Assembly: GCF_020921035.1 (NCBI RefSeq)
Contig: NC_063151.1
Coordinates: forward strand, 2,356,001 to 2,420,000
Origin: Rhodamnia argentea
Lineage: Eukaryota; Streptophyta; Magnoliopsida; Myrtales; Myrtaceae
DNA length: 64,000 bases
Reading direction: 5' to 3'
Below the pieces are notes generated by a model. That model was not told the DNA's origin and did no database searches. It saw only the letters and a list, made by a program, of their open reading frames with translations. The position numbers and the translations under genes were made by a program. Below are positions 51,190 to 63,584 of the stretch, in pieces; positions within the stretch are counted from its first letter, which is position 1; the number at the start of each line of letters is the position of its first letter.

Positions 51190-52878
51190 AAACTTCGAAG
51201 CTTCATAAGACGAAGTCTAAAACAGAACCTTGTCTTGTTCCTCCCCTTTCGTATTTGCTTCGCAAAATCAATGTTCCATTATGAAATACTCAAAAGTGAT
51301 GCACCACTTAATTCCTTGAGCTTTAAGACCACGCTACTTTATATATGATGAGTTCATAACTTTTCTTCTTCGAATTCTATACCCTGAAGAGCAGCGTCGT
51401 TTCTTTCCAACTTGCATAGAAGGTCATTGTCCAACAAGTTTTATTAAGATCATTAGGGAAACGCCTTGCCAAGGTTGAATGGCTCCCAGACTAGCGATGG
51501 TGACAACCATATGATTCTTCATTTGGCCAAAGGACTTGCTCATGTCTCAGTCGGCTCAGGATCCGACTTACTTCCAATGGCCCCAAAATCAGCACGGCCA
51601 TTACGTGGTCCATAATAATTGTCTATCAGTCCCTTTCGCTACTGGTATTGAGTACCGATGATCTCTAGTATTGGTAATATGCATCTTAGTAAGAGTATAA
51701 TTCGCCCGGGCCCCCTTTGAACGGCGCATCCCCAAAGTAAACAGAGCATTCTCAACTTTCTAATTTTTTTGTTCTTTTCGCCCAAATACATCCTCGGCGA
51801 AACAAGATCAACTGGGTTACTTAAAAGATTTTGACGCGGCAGCCTAACACAAATAAAATCATACGGAATACTTTGAACCAAATCGCAAAAGTGTAAAGTG
51901 AACCATGTAATATCTCCACAAGGATGTACTCTTTTTAACGTAAGGATAAACGTACCTCGTGGCCTCGGACAATGTATTTTACCGAAGCCTTCAGTGTACT
52001 TAGTGTTTACTGCGGATCTATTTAACATTGTTTGAGGTGAAAACTGCCTTTCCATGGAGTGAATCTGGCCATATCAATTCATTAACATTTGTACCTTAAT
52101 TCAGACAGGGTTCAAGCACGTCAACTCAACACGTGATTGAGACTAACAGCCTAATCAATGGGTACATGATTCCTCCGGTATTTTTTGCAGTCTTGTAGCA
52201 GTTTCGGAGCTCAGCCACAGAATTGGACTTCATGCACGGCATATTCATGTTGGAAATAGCTTATCGTTCCCAAGGGACTAAAAGGAACAAGTGGCTAGCC
52301 CTGGTCATCAAACAAGAAGGGCAACGATATTTGTACGGTTGTAAAAATAGCAGCAAAAGAACTAAGCCAGAAACTGAAATTAAGAGAGACATCTCCGGCA
52401 ATTATCCGTATGGCCGAATCAGAAGCAACAACAAAATGATCTAAAGATGATTGAGCCTTGCCATCGATTACTGAAGTGCTGCTTCTTCTTTAGATTTACA
52501 TTGGAGGGGTACCTCAAGAGAGCAACCCATGCAGCACATGTTGATGTCAAGCTATGTTAATCACAAACGATAACATCTGCCTTAACAACAGCCCTGAAAG
52601 GCAAATTACAGGGAATAGGCTGGTAGGATGCATTCACACTATCTAGTTTCTATACATACAATAGGTTTAAATTAATCACGGCCAGAGTTAAAAGAGTATC
52701 ACCCTCAGCTCACAAGATTTGATGGCATGGTGGTCACAAGCACAGCCTTTAGGATTCGCCATTCTTTTCCACAGACAAGGAAACTTTAACCTGGAACCAC
52801 CAGGAAAATTAATCCAAAGCAAGCTACAAGCTCTGTTAGTACCAATTTCTTTCAGTCTCATGGTAGCTACATTACCTT
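51190..52878. other. Gene-free spacer between convergent SABRE and GATA genes
   Basis: No gene is supported. The GATA gene 3' untranslated region must lie at the right end. The only notable item is an open frame of 138 codons at 52055-51639 on the minus strand, discussed as a finding. Confidence 0.5.
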
Positions 52879-55800
52879 CTAATCAAAGTTAGCAGGAATA
52901 TCAATGTCTGTATCTGATGGATCAGCGAGCTCAACCAGAGTTCCCTGCAATTCAAACACCTTACAAAATAAGAAAAACAATCACTGTCAATTTGCTGCAA
53001 CCAAACGCAATAGGCTAGGACTGTGTGAAACAACTGACAGCTATCGACTGCAGTCATAGAACTGAAGACTGAAGTGCTTCAACTGATTTTACTTAGTAGT
53101 GGAAAAACCGCTAAAAAGTTAAATGAACTTGATTTTACGAAATGCCAAAAAGTCTTGGCCTTTTCTCATCTTGCATCTAGATGTTTCAGTTCCTCTCATT
53201 TTCCAAAAGAAACAGAGAACAAAATAAATGGGAATTCAAAATCGAACAGAGACCTTGCAACAAGGTTCTACAGCTAGGAGCTTGTCTCAATTCTTCTTAA
53301 CTGCTAAATGGCGTTAATAGATCCGAAAAGAAAAGAAACAATACACAATGTGCAAAACATGCCACTATGAACCTCATGGGAGCAACACAGCATGAACTGC
53401 ATTTATGTCCAACAAAAGTTGGCGAGTAACATATTTTCTCCCAGTCTTGTACCGTCATTCCCGCCTTCCTTAACATCCATATCTTGAAGGTTTATGGAAA
53501 GAATATCTATCCATAACTTCCCACCGTTTCCTGTTTTAACATTTGCCTTACATGGAGTCTGATGTTCTCACCACAGCATCATATTGCCACTGGGCATGCT
53601 AATATACCCTAAATGGTGCTCAATAATATCCTTGATCTCCAAAGCCAACTTTCTCTTTGAAACGCAAAGCTCGATATCCTATCATGCATGTACTACAGGA
53701 CAGGCACGGGGAAACAATGCTGTCTAGGACATCAGTGAGGAGGAGGATCTTCCTAATTATTTAAACCTTACAGGTCATCACATAAAATGCTAGCTCTAGC
53801 TTTTAAACAATTCTTCTCTAGTTTCAGAAAAAAGGAGCGAATCCACCAGAAGCTTTTTCCAACCAATATCTGTTGATTGAGAAAGTAAATAGAAAGGTAA
53901 ACAGATCTCTGCAACTAAGTTCATCATAGTGTTTCTCTTTGTTGTCAATGGAGCATGTGGAAGGTGACAAGTTGGAGAAAAAATGTTATTGGAGGCAATC
54001 AATGATCTGAAGCATGAGGGTATCAATGAAATGAAGCTATAGGGTGCAGAAGCTGCAAGTGTGAATTAATTCTTTCTCAGATTCCACTGATGACAGCTAA
54101 GTGGTAACTTTTTCTAGGATATGTTGAAGGTCCTGGTGGGGCCCTCTGAAGATGAATACTCAGAGCTTCTCTGTCTAACCTTTCAAATGAAGACAGTGAT
54201 AAGTTCTGTACCAGTTAGTCAAACCAAATTTCTGCTTAGGAATGAAGATTGAAAGGAACACTCAGACTCCCAGAGACTGGTAGCTATGAGGTTCCACTGC
54301 TTCTTTGCCCAGCTTCACAGGTCAAAGGGTCTCGATTAGTGAATTAGGAGCCTCAACAGATGCAAATTTAGAAAGAAGAAATGTACCTGTACCAGTACCA
54401 GTAAGTTTCCCTATCAGTCCTAATTAACTCAAGTTAAGGAAAAAAAAATTTCCAACTTTTTTCAACTATGCACCAGTACAACAAGGTTTGGAATGCATAC
54501 TGCGAGACAATACTAACTATACATGACTTGCAAAGACAAGGCTTCCCACTGGATATATATGTATCTCTATTAAAGCAAAAGAAAGCCAAATCCACAACCC
54601 AGCTGCATGATTATGTACACTGTCAGTATAGATAATGATGGAATTGGATGGTACTTGCAGTTTGCCTGAGGAGCTCTTGAAAATGAAGGCTCCGAGAGAT
54701 GTGCATATTAGGACTTCCTTAATCGTTTGTATGTATGTATGTTTTTTTTTTTTTTTTTTGGGGGGGTTGGGTGGGCGGGCGAAGGGGAGGAGGAGGGGAG
54801 GCAGAGAGAGAGAGAGAGGAGCTTGAGGGTTAAAAACGTTTATAATTGGACAGTAAAGGACAGATGGACATCTCAAATATTATTAGGATTGAGTACCTGC
54901 TCATCATCATCAGCTGAAGACTGCATGATTCCCATGGGCAATGTGCTTGTTAGATCAGCAGCAGTTTCACGAAAATCCTGTGCAGAAAAAGCACTATTGT
55001 GGTATATGGAGAGAGAGAGAGAGAGAATTGAGAATAGAACAATCTGTTAGTGTTACCAAGAAAGGTAACACCTTTTTATTAGATCAAAAGAATTTAAATT
55101 ACAAAGAAATCCTTTTGACTTATAAACTCTCTTTGGAGCATATCAGAGCAGATACAGTACAAGTGAGCAGACAAAGTTACCGATCCATATCAAGCCTATG
55201 CTATTGAATTTAAAATCTGTATCTCAACATCAAGTTTATGATCATGAAAACAAGAAGATAACAAATTTCTTTTGTCAAAAGTTGAAGTCACCATTTCCCA
55301 TCCAATTGCATGTCAAGTTTTTATTCATAGTATCTAATTTACAATATCACTTCATGTATAAAAACCAAGTGCGTTGCTAAAACTTATGATCAAACTCCGA
55401 CTATGGGTCCGAAGATGCAGCCCAGGCGTCAAATTGATCCATCACAAATGAATCAGGCAGAGGCATAATATCACATTAAAAATGAGATAGATAAAGCAGT
55501 TTCCTGTCATCAAGAATGGCTAAAAAGTTCTAATGCCATGTAGTGTAGCATCCAGCTTTTTCAAAGGGGATATAAATTGTTCCCAAAAGATAGAAATTTT
55601 ATCATTTGTGTTCAATTGCCAATTGCAGCACATTACTCTCTAGTCAGAGAAATCAAGAAGATATGTAGTAATCTAACAAATAGCTCCAACCCAAACTCCT
55701 ATATAATGCAAGGTAATAATAAGCATTTTTCACATGCAGAACAGCCGCGTCAGTAGGGATTACTCATGTTAGTGCATCAGAGATGACAACCATTGACATG

Positions 55801-58800
55801 CAAGCTAGGTCTTACTCTAATTTGTTCGACACATCATCTGAAACATATATGAAGTACACAATCAGCCATTGAATATGAAATTTTGGCCAGTTTGATTTCA
55901 AAACTGCAATACAATTCAATGATGCAATATAATAAACAAAATTGGTGGGCTGAGGATATCCTGCAGTGCTTATTAACAAGTACACGTTCATGTGAGGGTG
56001 ATGTGATCAAGAAATCAGATTTTTCAGTCAACTTAACAATACACTTAGTTATTAGTGCATGTTTGTCAAATCCCCCTTAAGCCCGTCATGGTGGTCACAC
56101 AACACAGGCGACCATTATTGCAGTAATCACCTGACATCTGAGCCTCTCAACCATACATGCTGGTATGTTATAACCCCAAATTTCTCTTTCTAACTCCGTT
56201 CCCCTCTTTCAATAACAAGATGCCTAACAAAATGATAAAGGCCATCACTTCAGATTATAAAATATTACTGTTTGTTCCAGCCATGATTCTTCCAACCTAA
56301 CTTTTAACAGAACATGGATTTGAGATAGAAACACAGGGTAGCATAAAAATTATCCTAACTGGCATTTGGTGACCCCAGATAACTCATTTGGGGGCTAGGG
56401 GTGGGATAATTCCATCCCGCCCACATAAGAATAGAACAATGAAAAAAAACAAGGAAAACATATTTCCTACTGCCATAGACAACAACAACTGCACCGCCGT
56501 TGTTGGCGTCGGTGGCGATCACCGTGCTTTGGTCACACCCCTCGGGTGAGCCCATTATGGAGGTTACACAACTCAGGTGACCATGACTGTAGTAATCATC
56601 TGAGATTTGAGCCTTTCAACCCCCACCCTCCAGTCTCACTCCCCCCTGTCTCTGTCTCTGCATTCGTGGGCGGTCGACCATTGGCCCAAGAACCAAACCC
56701 AGATCTGATTCTCGAGCTCATGTCTCTCTGTCTTTCGTGGTGGTCCCCGACCACTGCAACAGATGGTTGTTGCTGGGCTGGCCACAATTATGGTGGCTCA
56801 CGGTGGTCAGCTGCCCAGACTCCCCAGACCCCCAACCCCTTTTTTGAGTAATTTTTCATTTCATTGTTATTTTTATTACAACATCCGCCGAGATATCCAA
56901 CGTTTCACAAAACCAAATGCCCCCCACCTTTCTGATTTCATATTATCCTGTCCTATTCTTAACCCTGTTGTGGCGACCAAACGCAGCATTGAAAGACTGG
57001 AAAAGAACCTCTTCTCATTTGCTTACATTAACTCTCCCCATCTACCCTAAATTAAGATAATGCTCTTAGATCTAAATCTCATTGAATACGAGAGCTTCTA
57101 AGGACTCTCAACCAATCAACATGACTGCACATAGCAGCAACTGAAATGACAACTAAAAGAGAAAACACATCCTCATCAGAAAATCAATTATAAAAGAAAC
57201 ACTCGACCAAGTAATGGACATGTAAAATAATTTGGTTTCCATCATTCAAATCACCAAAGAACTGGCGATTTGACTCCTCTAGTTCAGCAGATTAACAACG
57301 TAAAAGTGGCATGCGACTAATTAAAATGGAAAAAATGAGCACCATTTGATTTTCCAATTCAACGCTGGGGTTGATTGAAGGATCAGATAATCTCTTAACG
57401 TCAGCTGTAGAAGTTTCTCCAGAAATTCCCTGCATTGACTATTAGTGAATGAGTAAAAAATGCTCAAAAGCTGCTAATTGACTTTGAGTAGTTTGAATGA
57501 AACTCACAAGATCATCCTTAGTGCTAGAGAAATGTCGACCATCGATAAGCAAAGGCTTGACATCTGGGGTTCCCTGTGGAAAGGTACAAGTGACATTTTC
57601 ACTGATTTTCCAAAGATTTAAACTATTGTAATTAGGGTACAGTGAATTGAGTGTGCATACAAATCATATTTAACAATGTTTGGCAATGTGCCCACAAACT
57701 GATGCATCATAACCTGGCTAAGTGAAATCTAATGGAACATACCAGTTCACTCTGGTCTAGAGAAAGATTTCTTCCTCCCTTACTGAGATCCCTCAATGTT
57801 CCCTGTAGGTTTAAAAAAGGAAATTCTATATATATTTTCATAAAATCAGTGAGCCCAATGAAAATAAACGTTATATATTGCTTCAAAAACCATATACGCG
57901 CTCAACAAGTTTGCTACAAAACTAGTAGATTGTAGAACACAAGGAGAAATATTAGCCTCGTAAAGGAAAACGAAAGGGTAGACTATTAAATAATTCTACA
58001 AAAAACACTTGTTATCCCTTATAATATGGCATCTTACTTGAACCAAAAATTAGACTCAAATATTAGGCACCCACTACCAATGACATCAATTTACAACATG
58101 AACATAGAAAATGTGAATGAACCTATCACGCAAGTAACTCATGAAGGAATTTTACTATTTAGCTTACCTTCAGGAATTTATGCTCCTACACTACATGCAA
58201 TAGCAAATGGAGATATGTGCGCCTATGTCCCTTTCGTGATTGGTGAGCATATTCTATCCTATTTGGCACATTGAATGCCACCGCATTATAAGCAAAACTA
58301 ATCTTAATCCCTCAAAACAGTAGAGCTCTTTCCTAGCAGCTCCATGTTTAAAGCATGTCTCTAAAAAATTGATGGAACCCATGAAAAGCTAGCAAGGAAA
58401 GCACAATAGTATCATAGTTCACTTAACAAGAAAGGCTACCCAGTACAATCTCTAAGGAACTATCACAAGAACTGCAGGCGCAAGCATATCTTTGAAACCT
58501 AAATTCTGATGTCAAGAACCTTATTCGCCCACATTAAACCACAGGCATTACATAAAGTCCTTGGTCCGGCTGGCCCACGACGCATAGCAGGAGTTGCATT
58601 TTCACTAACACCACAATGTTGACACCTCCGGTCACTGAAACATGAACCAAAGAATAAATGAGAGTTAAGTCTCAGCCTCTGAGAGAGAGAGAGAGAGAGA
58701 GAGAGATGGGTGGATGTGCCATAGACAATAAACAGCAAATTAAGAAGAATCTCACACATAATTTCCAATGCCCCAAAGCAAATGAGGGACTCACACAGTT

Positions 58801-60642
58801 TCTGGAGGGGGAGTACCATCCTGATGACAACTTTGAGCTAAAACCAAACTGCTAGCACCTGAACCTTCTTTTATTGAAGCAAACTGCCCGTTTTTTCGAT
58901 GCATCCTGGTTGCATGATGACAAGACAAGAATGAATCAAATCAACACCAAGTTTTCAGCAGAGCAAAGCCCATTAATGACGAGCATGACACACATTAATG
59001 TGCTATTGTTTTTTAACTCAGATATATTTTGCGTCATGAATAACAATTGATGATGGCTAACATTCTGGAATCACTCCTATGCTTTATGATTTGGTTCAAC
59101 AATATTTTTTGAAAAAAAAAAAACACTGACTTAGCATCTCTGACAAAGAAGAAATAACTACCAACAAGGGAAAAAATTGATCTAACCTCTGGGCAACCTC
59201 TTTTCGCACAGTATACCTAATCTTCTTGTCAAAACATCTCTCCTTGCGCTTCTCCCGAAACCTAACCAAAGAGGCTATTCTTCTGGAAAGATTAGACCGC
59301 TTTGAAGTGTCAACCACATCCTAATGCATAGTGAAACTTCATTAAAAATTTACACATAAGATACTGTAAGTTCTGGGAAAAATAACCATCTGCATACCAT
59401 AGTACTTTGAACATAAGGTACTTCAAATGTAGGCACAGCGGTTGGTATATCATGTTCTCCTAGAAGCAAAAGCACTGCCTGCACCTGGCAACAAATTGCA
59501 GAAAATCCACGGATTTCATTGCATGAAGGGCAACATGCATGGATTAGGTTTCTAAATGCAGTGACAAGAGTGACAATTTCAGATTGTTGTAGAAGAATAA
59601 GCAGATGAAATACTACAATGGCAAAGCCTTTCAACCAACATTCAGAAAATATCATGGAAAAATCCAAACTGTATTGTCTGGCAAGAGTTGTAACCCATCC
59701 AAATGCAAATCACCAATGTCGAAATGCTGAAACAGATAAAAACACGTGTTGTTTAATTGCTTTTGATGTTCCGCATAAATACCTATCAAAAGGAGCTAGT
59801 GGCATGCGATCCCCTGTAACACATACTCACTACAAATGCATGCTTTCTCATCTCTTTCCTAAGCATAACACTTAGAAACTTGAAATGGCAAAAGGAACTG
59901 CTAAACAGAGGACCCAAAACAATCCCATTTCAGAACACTGCACAGATATCGTCCTTCCAGCAAAACAAGTATATATGCCCTTCAAAAAGGGGAACCCAAT
60001 TACCTTCACTCTACCTGCATATCAGATGTAAGAATAACCTTTAACTGCTTCGTGTAAATTGAGCAATATCGAACTTAAAAAGCAGAATTTTTCCCATTTT
60101 GACAAAAAAAAAAAAAAAAGACCAGAACGCCTATAATTTCATCTAACTTCAGCATTGGCCCATTACTTCATCAGAAAGTACTAAAGAGCTGCAAGCTCAA
60201 TGGCCTCAAAACCCAACTGAATAAGCATAATACCAAACTGTAAACGTGCAGAAGCTTACATTCAACGAGAATAAACAAGTTGAAACACAATCTCAGCCGA
60301 AAGCTAGCTCAAACCATACCATCAGCTAGAATTGAAACTACTTACTCCCAACAAAGTACGTACCTTTTCATGTGTAACAGCCGGGAACACGTACACTTCG
60401 CCTTCGAAAGAGAGCGTGAGCTCACTCGTCCTCGAAGGCGCCCCAACACCTCCTGTACAACAAATAGCATTATTGCTGCGATGATGATGGCCATAGTCAC
60501 TCACAGAATCCACAAAAACTCGACCGGCCTCCTCCATCTCATCGGCACAATCATCGGTGCCACCATTCTCAAGCTCGTCCTCCTCGTCCTCGACCCTCAT
60601 CGGCCCGCGCGCCTGCAAATGCTCCAAATTCGCGCTCGCCAT
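52879..60642 (-). CDS. TIFY-CCT-GATA transcription factor (ZML/GATA24-28 type); 10 exons, 361 aa
   Basis: Nuclear DNA-binding regulator; relatives (ZML1/ZML2, ZIM) act in light and growth responses. Exons, 5' to 3': 60642-60364, 59484-59398, 59320-59187, 58905-58795, 58634-58520, 57802-57743, 57573-57508, 57429-57343, 54977-54897, 52944-52879. The sum is 1,086 nt, all GT-AG. The TIFY motif is near residues 75-86 ([12 protein letters not shown]) and continues into [15 protein letters not shown]. The CCT domain is about 133-175 ([38 protein letters not shown]). The GATA finger has Cys 208, 211, 232 and 235, spaced C-x2-C-x20-C-x2-C ([34 protein letters not shown]), the plant subfamily III pattern. 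The C-terminal tail is acidic ([14 protein letters not shown]). ATG 60642 is chosen because the in-frame codons before it form a phenylalanine run from a T-tract. The exon 8 donor (ATG|gtgctc) is the least certain site. Confidence 0.93.
54978..57342. other. Large intron of the GATA gene (2.4 kb)
   Basis: The stretch between exons 8 and 9 is about ten times longer than most other introns of this gene. A purine/pyrimidine-rich patch at 56600-56830 looks unlike the rest and may be an insertion, but no element family or gene could be identified. Confidence 0.5.
58681..58706 (+). repeat. (GA)13 microsatellite
   Basis: Dinucleotide run in intron 4 of the GATA gene. On the coding strand it reads as CT and lies about 50 bases upstream of the exon 5 acceptor, where it may add to the polypyrimidine tract. 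Confidence 0.9.
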
Positions 60643-63191
60643 AGACGAACCACCAGAAGCGCAAAAAAAAAAAAAAAAAAAGAAACACAAAAACCTAACG
60701 CCGGCGACGACCAAGTCCCAGTCGGGAACGAACCTCGGAGCAGCTCAAGAGCGAAAACTGTTCCATTGAGTGGACCTTGACGACTGATAAACCCTAATTT
60801 GGGTCGATTTTGTTGATTAAATTTGGGGGTAACAGGTCCGAAATCGAGAGATGCCTGAAAATGGAAAGAGGACATGCCAGGGGGAGTGGCCCGACGTTTC
60901 CTCGAAGAGCCCCTTTGGAGTAAATTCGAGAAAAAAAAAAAAAAAAATCCTTTATCTCTTTAATTATTTTTTTCCTTTTATTTTCTGATTTGTCACTCGA
61001 AAAAGTGAAATATGCACTTTTTTTTTTCTAGCACTAGCATTGGTGCACTATTCCTTCTTAATTAAAGTATATATATACATATATATAAGGGTTTCGAGCT
61101 TACAAAATCTCTTTTGATCGGCGTTCGATAAAAATGACATACTCTTTATCAAAACGTCAAGAAATGAGCTGATTTTGAGATTCGATATGATATTGGCAAG
61201 CCCATCACCATTATTATGGAAGCGTCTTTGAATAAAGAGTGGACGACTGCTATGACACAATTCACTTGGATGGTCGAGAATGCTACCAATTGGATAAAAA
61301 AAGATTATTAGTTTAATTAAAACTGCACATATTTTATATGCAGTCTAATATGTAAATTCATTTGATATTCAAATTTTAGAGTTTGCAATATGAAGGGAAG
61401 AAAGGGTGCTACATCATTTTAATAGAAGTAGTTTAACAAAACAAAACTTTCATCAACTTCGTGCTGGTGGTGTGGTAGGCCCAGTATGATTGTTCGTCTT
61501 GTCTTTTTTCTTCTTTGATATGTACGACAATGGATCTATCTCAATTAGAACAATGAGGGGAAAAAAACCTATGACTTGATCATACACTGCAACGTTTTCC
61601 GGTGTCTTGCAGCGGAAACAAAATTTCCAATGAACGTTTCAAAATAAACTTTACAAATGATTGGAATTCTATTTTAAAAGAATACTATTAAAGTGGTGGT
61701 GTCTAGAGCATTAATTTACAATATCTCTCAGTAGTTCAATTTCTAATCACTGCATGAAATATATGCCATAAAGAAGGAATTATTTGAAAACTTTTGAACG
61801 GTATAAATGGCAGGAAATAAAACGATGAAGGAAATGGTCATAAGTAAAGCATTAAAGTCAACCAATCAAATAATCTCTTTTGGCCGAAACCGATTAGTGT
61901 AAAAAAAAAAAAAAAAACTGCTAGCCTCACGGATCGATAGCACCGTCTTTTATTTGTGACCACATGACCTCCCACTCAATAAGTGTTTTATGCAAAACAT
62001 GCGATGATAGTGTGTGGATTTACGGATGAGATTGTACCGCCCCGACAAAGACTGTCAAGGAAGTATTTTCTTAGAAGGAAGTTGTTAACATGATAGTATC
62101 GTTAGTTATTTCTGACCACACGACCATTCTGAAAAGGAGAATAGAAGAAAACAATCTTCAAGGCCAACTTATATCTCTATCATTGATCAACCATATCGCA
62201 CAATGAGAATGGATTTAAGAAGCCCCATGACAATCAATTAGGTAAACAGCGATTTGAATTTAATTTTCCTTTTGTCCCATATTACAAGAAGAAAATTGAT
62301 TATTTCGCTTCAATTGCAAATAGAATCCTCCAAGCTCTTGCGTGGCTTAAAAATTCGTGCAACTGTCCGCGCATGAAGTCACGCAGTCTTCGGCTTTTTT
62401 GAAGTCTGCAGGAGAAGAAAGTACATAAACCCATGTCATACATTTCAAATATTGAATTATAATAAAAGTAGGTAATGTAAAGGATTTAAATTAGGTAAAT
62501 TGCAAGGTGGGGGAATAGGGCAATAGTGCTTTTTTTTTATTACTTGTTCACATTACTTGCTAATTTTCCTGACTCAATTACATAAACTATCCATCAATAC
62601 TCAAGGGTGCGTTTGTGACAAGGTAGAATCGGATTTCGGTTTTTCATCGTTTGTCTCTTTAGGAAAATGAGGCAAGAAAAATATTTCTCATTATCAATAA
62701 AAATTTAATCCTTACGTTAAAAAAAACTGTTTGTGCTTTTAAAAACCAGAACACAAATTTCAGAATTCATTTAGATGGTCATAGGCCATTCAAAGCTTGG
62801 ACACAAGACACCAGAGGCAGAAACCCATTCTGTGAATTATGTAGACCAACCGCATCTGCACCATCAATCACGTGAGACCTGTAATAGGTAATGGTTCAGT
62901 GACTAATTCGACTGACGGGCCAGAGGCTATTGGTGCACATGATTTGTGGAGTAATTGCGCCTAATTCCCCCTTGGAGTATAAGGTTATAGGCACGGCTCC
63001 ATATTGCATTCATTCATTGACCTGTGCTCTATTGTCCATATTCATGAGAACGTTAGACAATTCGCACTTTGGAAAGCACTTGTTTTTAAACCTAAATTGT
63101 CACCGATCGCAATTGATGAATGAACAAAAACAGACATTTTTTGTATGTTTTTTTTTTTTTTTTGGGTATACATGAAGAAATGAAATACAAC
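60643..63191. other. GATA gene promoter and gene-free spacer
   Basis: A 19-base A-run at about 60663-60681 lies some 20 bases before the GATA start codon, so the mRNA leader would carry a U-tract there. The rest is AT-rich with further A and T runs (60931, 61901, 63151). No gene is supported. Open frames here are short and unlike known proteins. Confidence 0.5.
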
Positions 63192-63497
63192 TTATCTCCT
63201 AAAACTGTCTTTTCTGTTTAAAAGGTGAAGGTCTACTTTCATACCCGGATGCGGATCGAAACATTTGGACACCACGCAACCAAGGTTGCATTGGCCTTTG
63301 GGTGAATAAACCACGGATTCGCCGTCGCAGCCCTTGTAGCACAAAAGATAGCAGAGCTCTGGGTTAGGGATCGGGGAACAGCCGACCACGCACCTGGCCC
63401 TACACAAGAAAGAGTCTGTCTCCACTGCCGATGCTTCCATCGCCATCATGGCCACCAACACCAGCACCACTAATTTAGTAAGACTCTTGACGTTCAT
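63192..63497 (-). CDS. Secreted cysteine-rich peptide, thionin-like layout; single exon as read, 101 aa
   Basis: Residues 1-24 are a signal peptide (MNVKSLTKLVVLVLVAMMAM, cleavage probably after ASA). The mature part has nine cysteines spaced C-x3-C-x3-C-x8-C-x3-C-x3-C-x12-C-x3-C-x4-C, with FLCRARCVVGC, LCYLLCYKGC and QCNLGCVVSKC. Repeated C-x3-C pairs on two predicted helices and a third short pair recall plant thionin-like peptides, which are secreted and often expressed in reproductive tissue or defence. The layout supports the family only loosely. A possible splice donor (GG|GTATGAAAGT) lies near 63240, just after the last cysteine, so the tail from KVDLHLLNRKDSFRR may be intron read-through. 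A TATA box about 80 bases upstream supports transcription from this strand. Confidence 0.72.
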   Translation of the reverse strand: MNVKSLTKLVVLVLVAMMAMEASAVETDSFLCRARCVVGCSPIPNPELCYLLCYKGCDGESVVYSPKGQCNLGCVVSKCFDPHPGMKVDLHLLNRKDSFRR

Positions 63498-63576
63498 GTT
63501 TGATTTGCTTTCAATTGGGTGATGATCCGTAGTCTTTTTTGATGTATTTTGGTGAAGGCGAGATGTGATCCAGCGG

Positions 63577-63584
63577 TTTATATA
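63577..63584 (-). promoter_or_regulatory. TATA box of the cysteine-rich peptide gene
   Basis: On the minus strand the sequence reads CTATATAAACC, about 80 bases before the start codon, an ideal distance for a plant gene with a short leader. Confidence 0.7.

Noticed and set aside
60280..60780. A 166-codon plus-strand open frame
   Set aside because: Antisense to exon 1 of the GATA gene, where the sense strand carries the TIFY domain.
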